Assembly (NCBI RefSeq): GCF_027922305.1
Contig: NZ_BSFK01000009.1
Location: 1-64,000 of the forward strand
DNA: 64,000 nt
Origin: Methylopila jiangsuensis
GTDB lineage: Bacteria; Pseudomonadota; Alphaproteobacteria; Rhizobiales; Methylopilaceae
Reading direction: 5' to 3'
Of the stretch, positions 16,784 to 24,577 are shown in pieces. Every line of letters starts with the position of its first letter. The first letter of the stretch is position 1. The notes below the pieces were generated by a model. The model searched no databases. It was given only the letters and a program-made list of their open reading frames with translations, and had not been told where the DNA came from. The position numbers and the translations under genes were made by a program.

Positions 16784-17389
16784 TCAACTCTGCACGCAAA
16801 GTTTGGAGGCCGCTGAATCAAAGCCGCGAGCGAGCGCCCCGGCGGCCGTTCGATCCGCTGCAAGATTCGTAGGACTCGGATGCGGCGCTACGAGTGCGGT
16901 CAGGCCGATCTGTTGAATCCTGGCCAACGCGACCTCGGATGCGATCCCACCAAGCAGAAGCACCACTTCAAGCCGAGGTAGCAGACTGAGCAAGCGAGGC
17001 AGCTCATTTCGGGCGTCCTCAATATCGCGTTTTCGGGGCACGCCAAGTTGGGCTCCCCTCCGAGGCAGGATCCAGGGCACGGCGTTCCAGAGCACGGTCT
17101 CGCGACGATCTATCTCCGAGGCGTCGAACAGCCGTCGAAGCGTTCGCGCAGTGCCGGTGGGATTGTCCCGGGACGTGAAACGGATCAACGCCGTGCTCGG
17201 CCCGGGCGTCGCCAGCAGGACGAGCAGGCGGGCGCCGACCCCGCCGTCGAACGGATCGAAATGCGGAACGTCGCCGTGGCGCTGGCGGAGAAGTTCCGCG
17301 TAGGCCTCGAGCGGAGCGACGTGAGGCAAGCCCAACGCGTCGGCGCGCTCCGCGATCGCCACGGCGTTGTCGAGAAGTCCCGACGTCAC
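16784..17389 (-). CDS. Uracil-DNA glycosylase-like protein
   Basis: 201 residues. 'VLLATPGPSTALIRF' and 'TSRDNPTGTARTLRRLF' resemble motif A of the uracil-DNA glycosylase superfamily, and H-P-S-P-T-N near residue 171 matches the motif B histidine loop. Relatives remove uracil or act as uncharacterised UdgX-like proteins. The ATG overlaps the LysR stop (ATGA), suggesting translational coupling. Confidence 0.75.
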   Translation of the reverse strand: MTSGLLDNAVAIAERADALGLPHVAPLEAYAELLRQRHGDVPHFDPFDGGVGARLLVLLATPGPSTALIRFTSRDNPTGTARTLRRLFDASEIDRRETVLWNAVPWILPRRGAQLGVPRKRDIEDARNELPRLLSLLPRLEVVLLLGGIASEVALARIQQIGLTALVAPHPSPTNLAADRTAAGALARGFDSAASKLCVQS

Positions 17390-18270
17390 GTCTTCCCGTC
17401 TTGGAGCATGTCGAGAAAAGCCTGCGCGGCCTTCGTGACGTGGCGCTCGCGATGCCGCAGCGACAGGAAGCGGCGCGTCGGGAGCTGGAAGGGCACGACG
17501 ACCAACGCGCCGGCCGCGATCGAGGATTTGGCGACCAGGCGCGACAGCACCGTCGCCCCCGCGCCGGCTTCGACGGCAGAGCGCACCGCTTCGTTAGAGG
17601 CGAGCACCATGACGTCGAACTTTTCCATCGCGACTCCCGCCGTCTCGATGGCGGCCTCGAAGATCGCGCGCGTACCCGAGCCCGGCTCACGCAAAGTCCA
17701 CTCCGAGGCGATGAGATCCTCGCCCGAACTCGGGGCTGATCCGATCCATGGATGTCCCGGCGCGACGACCAGGACCATGTCGTCCTCGGCGACCGTCTCG
17801 GAAGCGAGAAGCGGATCGTCGATTTCGCCCTCAACGATGCCGACATCGGCCTCGCCTTGGCGGATGAGCGCCGCCGCATCGTCGGTGTTGGCGATCTGGA
17901 GGCTGACCTCGACGCCTGGATAGGCGCGCCGAAAGTCGTGGATCAGCGGAGAGAGCCAGTATCCCGCGACCGTCTGGCTCGCGGCGAGCGCCAGGCGTCC
18001 GCGCTTGAGGCCGGAGAGATCTGTCAGCGCCTGCTCTGCGGTCGAGGCGCGGGCGAGCACGCTGCGCGCCTCGCCGAGAAACATTCTTCCTGCTTCCGTC
18101 AGCACGATGCTGCGCCCGACGCGGTCGAAAAGTTTTGTGGCGTAACGTGCCTCCAGCGTCGACACCGCGGCGCTAACGGCCGACTGCGTGAGGTTCAGGT
18201 CCTGTGCGGCCTTCGTCACATGCTCGCGTTCGGCGACAGCGACGAAGATGCGGAGCTGCTCGAGCGTCAT
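17386..18270 (-). CDS. LysR-family transcriptional regulator (CbbR/YeiE-like)
   Basis: 294 residues: winged helix-turn-helix at 1-60 (TLEQLRIFVAVAE ... LNLTQSAVSAAVSTLE) and a periplasmic-binding-like effector domain. The start is an ATG at 18270; longer frames upstream lack signals. The gene follows the anti-sigma gene by 19 bases in the same direction, so it may be expressed from the ECF-controlled promoter at 20043-20068 as well as its own. Target genes cannot be read off, as no divergent gene neighbours it. Confidence 0.88.
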   Translation of the reverse strand: MTLEQLRIFVAVAEREHVTKAAQDLNLTQSAVSAAVSTLEARYATKLFDRVGRSIVLTEAGRMFLGEARSVLARASTAEQALTDLSGLKRGRLALAASQTVAGYWLSPLIHDFRRAYPGVEVSLQIANTDDAAALIRQGEADVGIVEGEIDDPLLASETVAEDDMVLVVAPGHPWIGSAPSSGEDLIASEWTLREPGSGTRAIFEAAIETAGVAMEKFDVMVLASNEAVRSAVEAGAGATVLSRLVAKSSIAAGALVVVPFQLPTRRFLSLRHRERHVTKAAQAFLDMLQDGKT

Positions 18271-18289
18271 CGCTTCGCGACCTCGCGCG

Positions 18290-19072
18290 TCACGCGCCGA
18301 GGTCCTTGTAGACAGCCTCTGCGATCGGGAGCAGTCGGTCGCGGTCGGCCTTGGCCGAGACCGCGAAACCGAAGCCGCGGTCGAGCCAGGTGAACGTGCC
18401 GACCTCGCCCTCGCGCATGAACTGGAACGCGGTCTCGGCGCCCTTGTCAGCGCGGACATAGACGGTGAGACGCGTGCCGGCGTCATCGTCATACATCAGC
18501 ATCGCAGCGGCGCCCGCGCCTGCGGGAAGGACGCGCCCGCCCATCAGGCGGAAGCCGAAGCCGGTAAGGTCGGGCGCCTTCAGCGGCTTGCCGATCCGCT
18601 TCGAGAGCCAGGTGATCAGATGCGCCTCGTCGCCGGCGCGGACCTCGACGGGATGCGCGATCTCGACCACGAAGGTTCGATAGGCGCCGACGGCGTCGGA
18701 CACGAAGGCGACGGGCGAAGAGCTTGCGCCCTGGCCCGTCCCCGCGACGTCCTTGGCGACCCAGCCGCCTGCGCCGCCGAGCGCGACCAGCGCCACCGCG
18801 GCTGCGACGGCGCGAAGCTGACTGAGGCTGCGCGCGCGGCGAGCGACGCGGATGTTCGCGATCCTCAGCCTCGACGGGATCGGCTCCTCGACCTTGAACG
18901 CGAGGCGCGCGCGCAGGTCATCACGCTGGCTGCGGTCCGCCTCGACACGGGCGGCGGCGTCGGGGTGTTCCGCGAGCCAGGCCTCAACCGCGGCGCGGCG
19001 TTCGGGCGTAAGGCGTCCGTCCACGAGGGCGGCGAGATCGTCGTCTCCGACAGGGGCGCCGGGCATCGTCAC
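18290..19072 (-). CDS. Membrane anti-sigma factor
   Basis: 260 residues. An N-terminal cytoplasmic domain ('DDDLAALVDGRLTPERRAAVEAWLAEHPD', typical of anti-sigma factors of ECF), one membrane helix at about residues 89-108, and a periplasmic domain. No HxxxCxxC zinc site is present, so it is not a ZAS thiol sensor. The start overlaps the sigma stop, the standard coupled arrangement. Confidence 0.85.
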   Translation of the reverse strand: MTMPGAPVGDDDLAALVDGRLTPERRAAVEAWLAEHPDAAARVEADRSQRDDLRARLAFKVEEPIPSRLRIANIRVARRARSLSQLRAVAAAVALVALGGAGGWVAKDVAGTGQGASSSPVAFVSDAVGAYRTFVVEIAHPVEVRAGDEAHLITWLSKRIGKPLKAPDLTGFGFRLMGGRVLPAGAGAAAMLMYDDDAGTRLTVYVRADKGAETAFQFMREGEVGTFTWLDRGFGFAVSAKADRDRLLPIAEAVYKDLGA

Positions 19073-19572
19073 TTCACTCTCCTCAGGTAGCCGGAGCGTC
19101 CGGTCTCGATCAGCGCCCTGAGGCGTGTCCTTGCGCGCGACAACCGCGACATGACGGTCCCGACCGGCAGGTCCAGTACGCGCGCGGTCTCTTCGTAGGT
19201 CAGGTCTTCGACGCCAACCAGCAGAAGCACAGTGCGATGGTCTTCCGGCAGATGATCGAGCGCCTCGAGCGCGTCCCGGGCCGCGAGCCCGGCCTCCTGC
19301 GTCGCCGGGCCGCCCGGCTCGTCGGCGGCGTCGAGCGCGCTTTCCGGTCGGCGGCGTCGAGTGCGGATCGAACTCACGTGGAGATTGCGCTCGATCGCGA
19401 ACAACCAGGCGCGCAGATCGCCATCGCGCCGGCGCAGCGCCCAGCGCGACAGCGCGCGCTCGAGCGTGTCCTGGACGAGGTCGTCGGCGCTCTCGTGGTC
19501 GCGCGTCATCGCATAGGCATAGCGCCTTAGCTGCGGAATCAGCGGTTCGAGAAGGGCGGCGGCCTCGTCCAA
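19069..19572 (-). CDS. ECF sigma factor (first of two)
   Basis: 167 residues with region 2 (YAMTRDHESADDLVQDTLERAL ... AWLFAIERNLH) and region 4 (LPEDHRTVLLLVGVEDLTYEETA ... VGTVMSRLSRAR). It lies second in the order NTF2-like gene, sigma, anti-sigma. The ECF-like promoter upstream of the NTF2-like gene (20043-20068) makes autoregulation likely. Confidence 0.9.
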   Translation of the reverse strand: MDEAAALLEPLIPQLRRYAYAMTRDHESADDLVQDTLERALSRWALRRRDGDLRAWLFAIERNLHVSSIRTRRRRPESALDAADEPGGPATQEAGLAARDALEALDHLPEDHRTVLLLVGVEDLTYEETARVLDLPVGTVMSRLSRARTRLRALIETGRSGYLRRVK

Positions 19573-19590
19573 GGCGATGCGCTCCGGCGA

Positions 19591-20004
19591 TCAGTAGGCG
19601 GCGTTAGGGTTCACCTGCCAGATTTCGTCCGCGAGCTTGCCCTCGCGCCAGACCATGACATAGCGCACCTTGACGGCGTTCTTGCCCGAGAAGGTGACGT
19701 CGGCGGTGACCGTCGAACCCTTCGGGTTCATGGCCTCGGAGACGGACGCGACCTTGGCGGTCTGCTCGCCTTGAGCGGTCGAAAACTTGGTCCAGACGGT
19801 CTTGAGCTTGTCCGCGCCCGTGTAGACGCCGTCGAGCGGGCCGCCGACCCAGTGAAGCATGGCGCCGTCGGCGTAGGCGGACTGGACCGCGGCGACGTCG
19901 CCCTTGGCGATCGCGTCGATGCGGGACTTGGACATCTCTTCCGCGGGGCCGGCGAAGGCAGGGGTCGCGAGCAAGAGAGCGGCGGCGGCGAGTGCGATGC
20001 GCAT
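19591..20004 (-). CDS. Secreted NTF2-like (SgcJ/DUF4440-type) protein
   Basis: 137 residues: signal peptide (cleavage after T-P-A-F-A) and a cone-shaped NTF2 fold ('RIDAIAKGDVAAVQSAYADGAMLHWVGG', 'VWREGKLADEIWQVNP'). First gene of the sigma/anti-sigma operon. Unknown ligand; possibly a periplasmic partner of the stress sensed by the anti-sigma factor. Confidence 0.8.
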   Translation of the reverse strand: MRIALAAAALLLATPAFAGPAEEMSKSRIDAIAKGDVAAVQSAYADGAMLHWVGGPLDGVYTGADKLKTVWTKFSTAQGEQTAKVASVSEAMNPKGSTVTADVTFSGKNAVKVRYVMVWREGKLADEIWQVNPNAAY

Positions 20005-20042
20005 GGATGGCTCCGTCGGTTGAAGTGACTGACGAGCCGAGA

Positions 20043-20068
20043 GACGCCGCCTCGACACCTGCTATTCC
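20043..20068 (-). promoter_or_regulatory. ECF-type promoter of the sigma operon
   Basis: Minus strand: -35 GGAATA at 20068-20063, 16-base spacer, -10 CGTC at 20046-20043. The same elements and the same spacer recur at three other places in the window. It is 39 bases upstream of the NTF2-like start. Confidence 0.6.
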
Positions 20069-20099
20069 CGCCGCCCGAAAAGATTTCTGCGACCGCGTC

Positions 20100-20142
20100 G
20101 ATCACGCGTCCGTGATGGAATGGTCGCGGACGGGCTGGCGTC
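20100..20142 (+). promoter_or_regulatory. ECF-type promoter of the DUF305-YncE pair, with extended upstream element
   Basis: -35 GGAATG at 20117-20122, 16-base spacer, -10 CGTC at 20139-20142. The 16 bases GATCACGCGTCCGTGA just upstream (20100-20115) are repeated exactly before the AcfC-like gene at 59747-59762. Confidence 0.6.
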
Positions 20143-20177
20143 CCTCCTCGCGACATCGATCTTGAAGAGGAGGCCTC

Positions 20178-20600
20178 ATGCGGATCGCGATCCCGCTCGC
20201 TTTGTCCTTATTCGCGCTGGCGTCGCCCGCTGGCGCAGAAGGCCTGCACGACCACAGCGCCATGGCGCATGCCTCGCCGGCTCAAGCCTCCAATCCCAAG
20301 GCTACGGCCTTCGCGGATCAGACCTCAAAGGCCATGGAGCGCATGCATGCCGGGATGATGCGGGCGCCGACCAACGGCGACCCGCGCCACAACTTCCTCT
20401 CCCAGATGATCCCGCACCATCAGGGCGCGGTCGACATGGCGAAAGCCGCGTTGCTCGCGACCGACGACCCCGAGATCCGCAACCTCGCCCAGTCGATCAT
20501 CGTCGAGCAGCAGTACGAGATCGACCTGATGACGCGGCTCCTTGCCGCCAAGCCGCAGGCCGCAAAGGCCGAAATCCCCCAGCCCAAGGATTCGAAATGA
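20178..20600 (+). CDS. Secreted DUF305 protein (CopM-like metallochaperone family)
   Basis: 140 residues: signal peptide, His/Met-rich N-terminus (G-L-H-D-H-S-A-M-A-H), Met-rich 'MERMHAGMM' and the DUF305 signature F-L-S-Q-M-I-P-H-H-Q-G-A-V-D-M-A. Relatives such as CopM bind copper or silver in the periplasm. AAGAGGAGG precedes the ATG. It overlaps the next gene by four bases. Confidence 0.85.
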   Translation: MRIAIPLALSLFALASPAGAEGLHDHSAMAHASPAQASNPKATAFADQTSKAMERMHAGMMRAPTNGDPRHNFLSQMIPHHQGAVDMAKAALLATDDPEIRNLAQSIIVEQQYEIDLMTRLLAAKPQAAKAEIPQPKDSK

Positions 20601-21994
20601 CCCGAACGCGCCTCGTCGCCGCGGCGTTTCTCGCCGCGACCGCTCTCACCTCGACGGAAGCCTTCGCGCTGCCGCAGGAGGGCGACCGCGTCTACACGGC
20701 CGACCAGAACTCCAACACCGTGACGGTGATCGACCCGGTGAAGAACGAGACGCTCGGCCAGATCAAGCTCGGCGACCCACGCCCGAATGTCCTGAGCCCT
20801 CTCTACAAGGGCCAGGTCAACGTCCACGGCCTCGGCTTCTCGCCGGACCACAAGACGCTGGTCGCGGTCTCGACCGTGACCAACTCGGTCACCTTCATCG
20901 ACACGGCGACCAATAAGGTGAAGGGCACGGCCTATATCGGCCGCAACCCGCACGAGGCCTTCTTCACGCCGGACGGCAAGGAGGTGTGGGCGACGGTTCG
21001 CGGCGAGGACCATCTCGCGGTGATCGATCCGAACACTTTCGAGGAGACGGGCAAGATCAAGACGACGAGCGGCCCGGGCATGACCATCTTCGCGCCCGAC
21101 GGCAAACTGGCCTTCGTGGCCAACAGCTTCAACAGCCAGCTCGATGTAATCGACGTCGCGACCAAGAAAATCGTCAAAGAGATCAAGGTCGTTTCGCCGT
21201 TCTCGCCCTTCGTCCAGATGACGCCGGACGGGTCGGAGGCCTGGATGACGCACAAGGACGTCGGCAAGGTCACGCGCATCGACGCCAAGACGCTGGAGGT
21301 AAAGGGCGTCATCGACTCCGGCCCGATTTCCAACCACCTCGCGTTCGGCAGATCCGGCGACCGGACGCTCGCCTATGTCACGATCGGCGGGGAGAACGTC
21401 GTAAAGGTCTACACGACCGACGCCGAGGCCAAGCTCGTCGCGACCATCCCGGTCGGCGCGCTGCCGCACGGAATCTGGGCGTCGGGTGACTTGAGCCGTC
21501 TCTATGTCGGGCTCGAGAACGGCGACGGCGTCGACGTGATCGACGCCGCCAGCAACAAGGCGGTGGCGCATATGGCGATCGGCCAGGCCCCGCAGGCGCT
21601 GGTCTACGTGCCGGGCGCGGCGCCGGGCGGCGGTGCGGAGAATCTGACGCCGCTGAAGAAAGCGCCCGAGAACCTCACCCTGAACCTCAAGGCCCCGGAG
21701 GGCGAGATGGGCGCCGGCCAGGTCGTCTCGCGCAATCTCGGCCTGATCGACATCCTTGAGATCAGCGCCTCGAAGCTGAAGCCCGACACAGCTTACGCCC
21801 TGTTCGTCGAGGGGACGGATGAGCCGCTGGTCGCCTTCAAGACCAACGAGAAAGGCGCTGCGATGGCGTCCGCGGTTGGCCCGGTCCGCGCGGTCGGCAA
21901 GGCCGCGGCTGGCGAGGCGAAGTCGGTCAAGTTCAGGGTCGTCGAAGGTGAGAAAGCCAAGGCGGACGGTGTCCCAGCGCTCAGCGGCGGCTGA
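20597..21994 (+). CDS. Secreted YncE-like beta-propeller protein
   Basis: 465 residues: signal peptide, then repeated blades of the YVTN/YncE type ('VYTADQNSNTVTVIDPVKNETLGQI', 'PHEAFFTPDGKEVWATVRGEDHLAVIDP'-like repeats), and a C-terminal domain of about 130 residues of unknown type. The ATG lies in the upstream stop (ATGA overlap). Probably periplasmic; such propellers bind proteins or metals but the function here is unknown. Confidence 0.85.
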   Translation: MTRTRLVAAAFLAATALTSTEAFALPQEGDRVYTADQNSNTVTVIDPVKNETLGQIKLGDPRPNVLSPLYKGQVNVHGLGFSPDHKTLVAVSTVTNSVTFIDTATNKVKGTAYIGRNPHEAFFTPDGKEVWATVRGEDHLAVIDPNTFEETGKIKTTSGPGMTIFAPDGKLAFVANSFNSQLDVIDVATKKIVKEIKVVSPFSPFVQMTPDGSEAWMTHKDVGKVTRIDAKTLEVKGVIDSGPISNHLAFGRSGDRTLAYVTIGGENVVKVYTTDAEAKLVATIPVGALPHGIWASGDLSRLYVGLENGDGVDVIDAASNKAVAHMAIGQAPQALVYVPGAAPGGGAENLTPLKKAPENLTLNLKAPEGEMGAGQVVSRNLGLIDILEISASKLKPDTAYALFVEGTDEPLVAFKTNEKGAAMASAVGPVRAVGKAAAGEAKSVKFRVVEGEKAKADGVPALSGG

Positions 21995-22003
21995 TCCAAG
22001 ACA

Positions 22004-22035
22004 CCACGTTCATTCGTTTTAAGCGAATGAAACGT
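22004..22035. terminator. Inverted repeat after the YncE-like gene
   Basis: TTCATTCG (22009-22016) pairs with CGAATGAA (22024-22031) around seven bases, extended by an imperfect ACG/CGT match. It could end the upstream message or be an operator for the membrane gene that follows. Confidence 0.4.
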
Positions 22036-22133
22036 GCCAAACTATTCGTTGGAACGATTGGATGGCGGTTTCTACCTTTCATGCATGAACCGGGACGCAC
22101 TGAGCGCCCCGCCAGCAAACAAGGAGAGCCGCC

Positions 22134-22628
22134 ATGACAGCCGTCGCTTTTCTGGCTCCTGCACGCGAACCCACCGCGCGGGCGATCGACCGCAGGAAGA
22201 TCGTGCGGACGTCGTCCGACGTCGCCCGCCCACTCGCGGACGCGCCGCGCCTTCCTGCCACCCGCATCCATCCGCTCGCGATCTGGACCCCTCTCGCCGC
22301 CTATTCGTGGCTTATCCTCGCCGCCTGCGTGACGTTCGCCGGCGGCGAGACCTCGCTCGTCCTCGCCTTTGTGGTGCTGATCAGCGTGATGTTCCTCGGC
22401 GGCATGGCGCTTCCGGCCTTCATGGGCCGCAACATGGAGCCGGAGCGCGAACAGGACCGCAGCTTCAGCGCGTTCTGGAACGGCGAGACCGATATCGCCA
22501 CAGGCCGGATCAGCGGACGCGCCGCCTTCTGGCAGATCGGCTCGCTTGCCATCGCTCTCGCGATCGGCGGAACCGCAATCCTCGTCGTCGCCCATATGGC
22601 CGCGGTCGCCGCCGGCCCCACCATCTGA
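22134..22628 (+). CDS. Hypothetical membrane protein upstream of the TDT channel
   Basis: 164 residues with three predicted membrane helices (about 53-73, 76-96 and 139-160) and a soluble loop 'MEPEREQDRSFSAFWNGETDIATGRISG'. AAGGAGAGCC precedes the ATG. I do not recognise the family. The 24-base gap and same strand suggest co-expression with the SLAC1/TDT transporter. Confidence 0.65.
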   Translation: MTAVAFLAPAREPTARAIDRRKIVRTSSDVARPLADAPRLPATRIHPLAIWTPLAAYSWLILAACVTFAGGETSLVLAFVVLISVMFLGGMALPAFMGRNMEPEREQDRSFSAFWNGETDIATGRISGRAAFWQIGSLAIALAIGGTAILVVAHMAAVAAGPTI

Positions 22629-22652
22629 CCAGAGACCAACGAGGAGCGTCCG

Positions 22653-23804
22653 ATGACCTTCGAACAGGCCCGCCTCGTCGCGACAGGCATCCATCCGCTG
22701 TCGCGCCTCGACAACCCCCGCGAGGTCGTGCGCCAGTTCACGCCGAACTGGTTCGCGGCCACGATGGGCACCGGCATCCTCGCGATCGCGCTGTCGCAGT
22801 TCGGCAAGGACGTTCCAGCGCTGATGGTGGTCGCCGAAGGGCTCTGGCTCTTCAACATCGGCCTGTTCGCGCTGTTTACGGGCCTCTACGCTGCGCGCTG
22901 GATCTTCTTCTTCGACGGCGCGCGGCGGATCTTCGGGCATTCGGTCGTGTCGATGTTCTTCGGCTGCATTCCGATGGGCCTCGCAACCATCATCAACGGG
23001 TTTTTCATCTTCGGCGTCGCGCGCTGGGGAGACGCCGCGGTCGGGATCGCCCATGCGCTGTGGTGGATCGACGTCGCCCTGTCGATCGTCTGCGGGATCG
23101 CGATCCCTTACATGATGTTCACCCGCCAGGAGCACTCGATCGAGCAGATGACGGCGGTCTGGCTGCTGCCGGTGGTCGCCTGCGAGGTTGCCGCGGTCTC
23201 GGGCGGCCTGCTGATCCCGCATCTCACTGAGGCCTCGCTTCGGCTCGACGTGCTGTTCGTCTCCTACGTCCTGTGGTCGCTCTCCGTGCCGCTCGCCATG
23301 AGCATGCTGGTGGTGTTGCTGCTGAGAATGGTCCTGCACAACCTGCCGCATGTCTCGATGGCGACGACGAGCTGGCTCGCGCTCGGCCCGATCGGGACCG
23401 GGGCGCTCGGCATGCTCGTCCTCGGCCACGCCGCGCCGGAGATCCTCGCCGCGAGCGGGCTCGGCCAGTTCGGCCAGATCGCGGAGGGCGTCGGGCTTGT
23501 GGCGGGACTGCTGCTGTGGGGTTACGGCCTGTGGTGGCTCGCGATGGCGCTGCTGATCACGTTCCGCTACCTGCGGGAGGGGCTGCCGTTCAACCTCGGC
23601 TGGTGGGGCTACACCTTTCCGCTCGGCGTTTACGCGGTCGCGACCTTGCGGCTCGGAAGCGTCCTGCCGATCCCGGCCATCCACGGCTTCGGCGTCGTCC
23701 TGGTCGCCGCGCTCGCGTGCCTCTGGCTGATCGTCGGCGCCCGCACCGTCCGCGGCGCCTGGCGAGGCGACCTGTTCGTGGCGCCCTGCCTGAAGAGCGG
23801 CTGA
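22653..23804 (+). CDS. SLAC1/TDT family anion channel (TehA-like)
   Basis: 383 residues with ten predicted helices. Starts with F-T-P-N-W-F-A-A-T-M-G-T-G-I-L-A, the family signature, and has the conserved aromatic helices of TehA/Mae1 transporters, which move dicarboxylates, sulfite or other small anions. Given the sulfite-oxidising genes nearby, sulfite export is an attractive guess but is not supported by any residue I can name. Confidence 0.88.
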   Translation: MTFEQARLVATGIHPLSRLDNPREVVRQFTPNWFAATMGTGILAIALSQFGKDVPALMVVAEGLWLFNIGLFALFTGLYAARWIFFFDGARRIFGHSVVSMFFGCIPMGLATIINGFFIFGVARWGDAAVGIAHALWWIDVALSIVCGIAIPYMMFTRQEHSIEQMTAVWLLPVVACEVAAVSGGLLIPHLTEASLRLDVLFVSYVLWSLSVPLAMSMLVVLLLRMVLHNLPHVSMATTSWLALGPIGTGALGMLVLGHAAPEILAASGLGQFGQIAEGVGLVAGLLLWGYGLWWLAMALLITFRYLREGLPFNLGWWGYTFPLGVYAVATLRLGSVLPIPAIHGFGVVLVAALACLWLIVGARTVRGAWRGDLFVAPCLKSG

Positions 23805-23813
23805 CGGACAGGG

Positions 23814-23838
23814 GGAACGAGCCGTTCCTGCGCTCGTT
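23814..23838 (+). promoter_or_regulatory. EcfG-type general stress promoter of dps
   Basis: GGAAC at 23814-23818, 16-base spacer, CGTT at 23835-23838. This is the promoter pattern of EcfG/RpoE2, the general stress sigma of alphaproteobacteria, and dps is a typical target. It lies about 80 bases before the start codon. Confidence 0.6.
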
Positions 23839-23917
23839 GTGGTCGCGACATCACGGGCCTGTCATCCCATCGACCGACCGAGATCCAAGTTCAAACATTC
23901 GAAGAAGGCTGAGACAC

Positions 23918-24472
23918 ATGTCCACCAAGACCAAGACTGGCAAGGCGATCCACGACCACAAGACCCGCAACGCGACCCCTTCGAACGCGCGCAAGGTCTC
24001 GATCGAACTGCTGAACGCGCGTCTCGCAGACGGCATCGATTTGGCGCTGGCGGTGAAGCAGGCGCACTGGAACCTCAAGGGACCGGACTTCATCGGCGTC
24101 CATCTGATGCTGGACGGGTTCCGCGACGAACTCGACGACCTGAACGACAAGGTCGCCGAACGCGCCGTTCAGCTCGGCGCGACAGCGATCGGCACCGCGA
24201 CCGAGGTCGCCGAGCGCTCGGCGCTCGCGCCCTATCCGACCGACGCCTATGCGATCGCCGACCACATCGCGGCGCTCATAGACCGCTATGCGGCCTACGC
24301 CAACGCCATCCGGGAGAACGTCGATCAGACCGATGAGGCGGGCGACGCCGGCACCTCGGATCTCTTCACCGAGGTCTCGCGAGCCGTCGACAAGCAGCTC
24401 TGGTTCCTCGAGGCGCATGTCAAGGAGCCGACCGGCCAGATGCGGGACGGCGACAACAAAGGAACGCGCTGA
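23918..24472 (+). CDS. dps: DNA-binding ferritin-like protein Dps
   Basis: 184 residues, four-helix ferritin-like fold. Inter-subunit ferroxidase residues are visible: His in 'KQAHWNLKGPDFIGVH' and Asp/Glu in 'MLDGFRDELDDL' and 'AERA'. A Lys-rich N-terminal tail (TKTKTGKAIHDHKTR) would bind DNA. It oxidises and stores iron with hydrogen peroxide. Preceded by an EcfG-like promoter. Confidence 0.92.
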   Translation: MSTKTKTGKAIHDHKTRNATPSNARKVSIELLNARLADGIDLALAVKQAHWNLKGPDFIGVHLMLDGFRDELDDLNDKVAERAVQLGATAIGTATEVAERSALAPYPTDAYAIADHIAALIDRYAAYANAIRENVDQTDEAGDAGTSDLFTEVSRAVDKQLWFLEAHVKEPTGQMRDGDNKGTR

Positions 24473-24577
24473 CGTACCGCCGACAGGTGGGTGGTCTGAT
24501 CTGGAAGCGGGTCAGCGGCTAGGGATCCACCGAAGTCCGAGAGAATTGCGTCACGGGTCCGCAGAGGAGGTCGAGCA

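Noticed and set aside
21981-23684. A 567-codon open frame opposite the TDT channel and membrane gene
   Set aside because: Highly charged, repeat-like Arg/Glu/Asp composition with no recognisable domain; antisense to clear genes.
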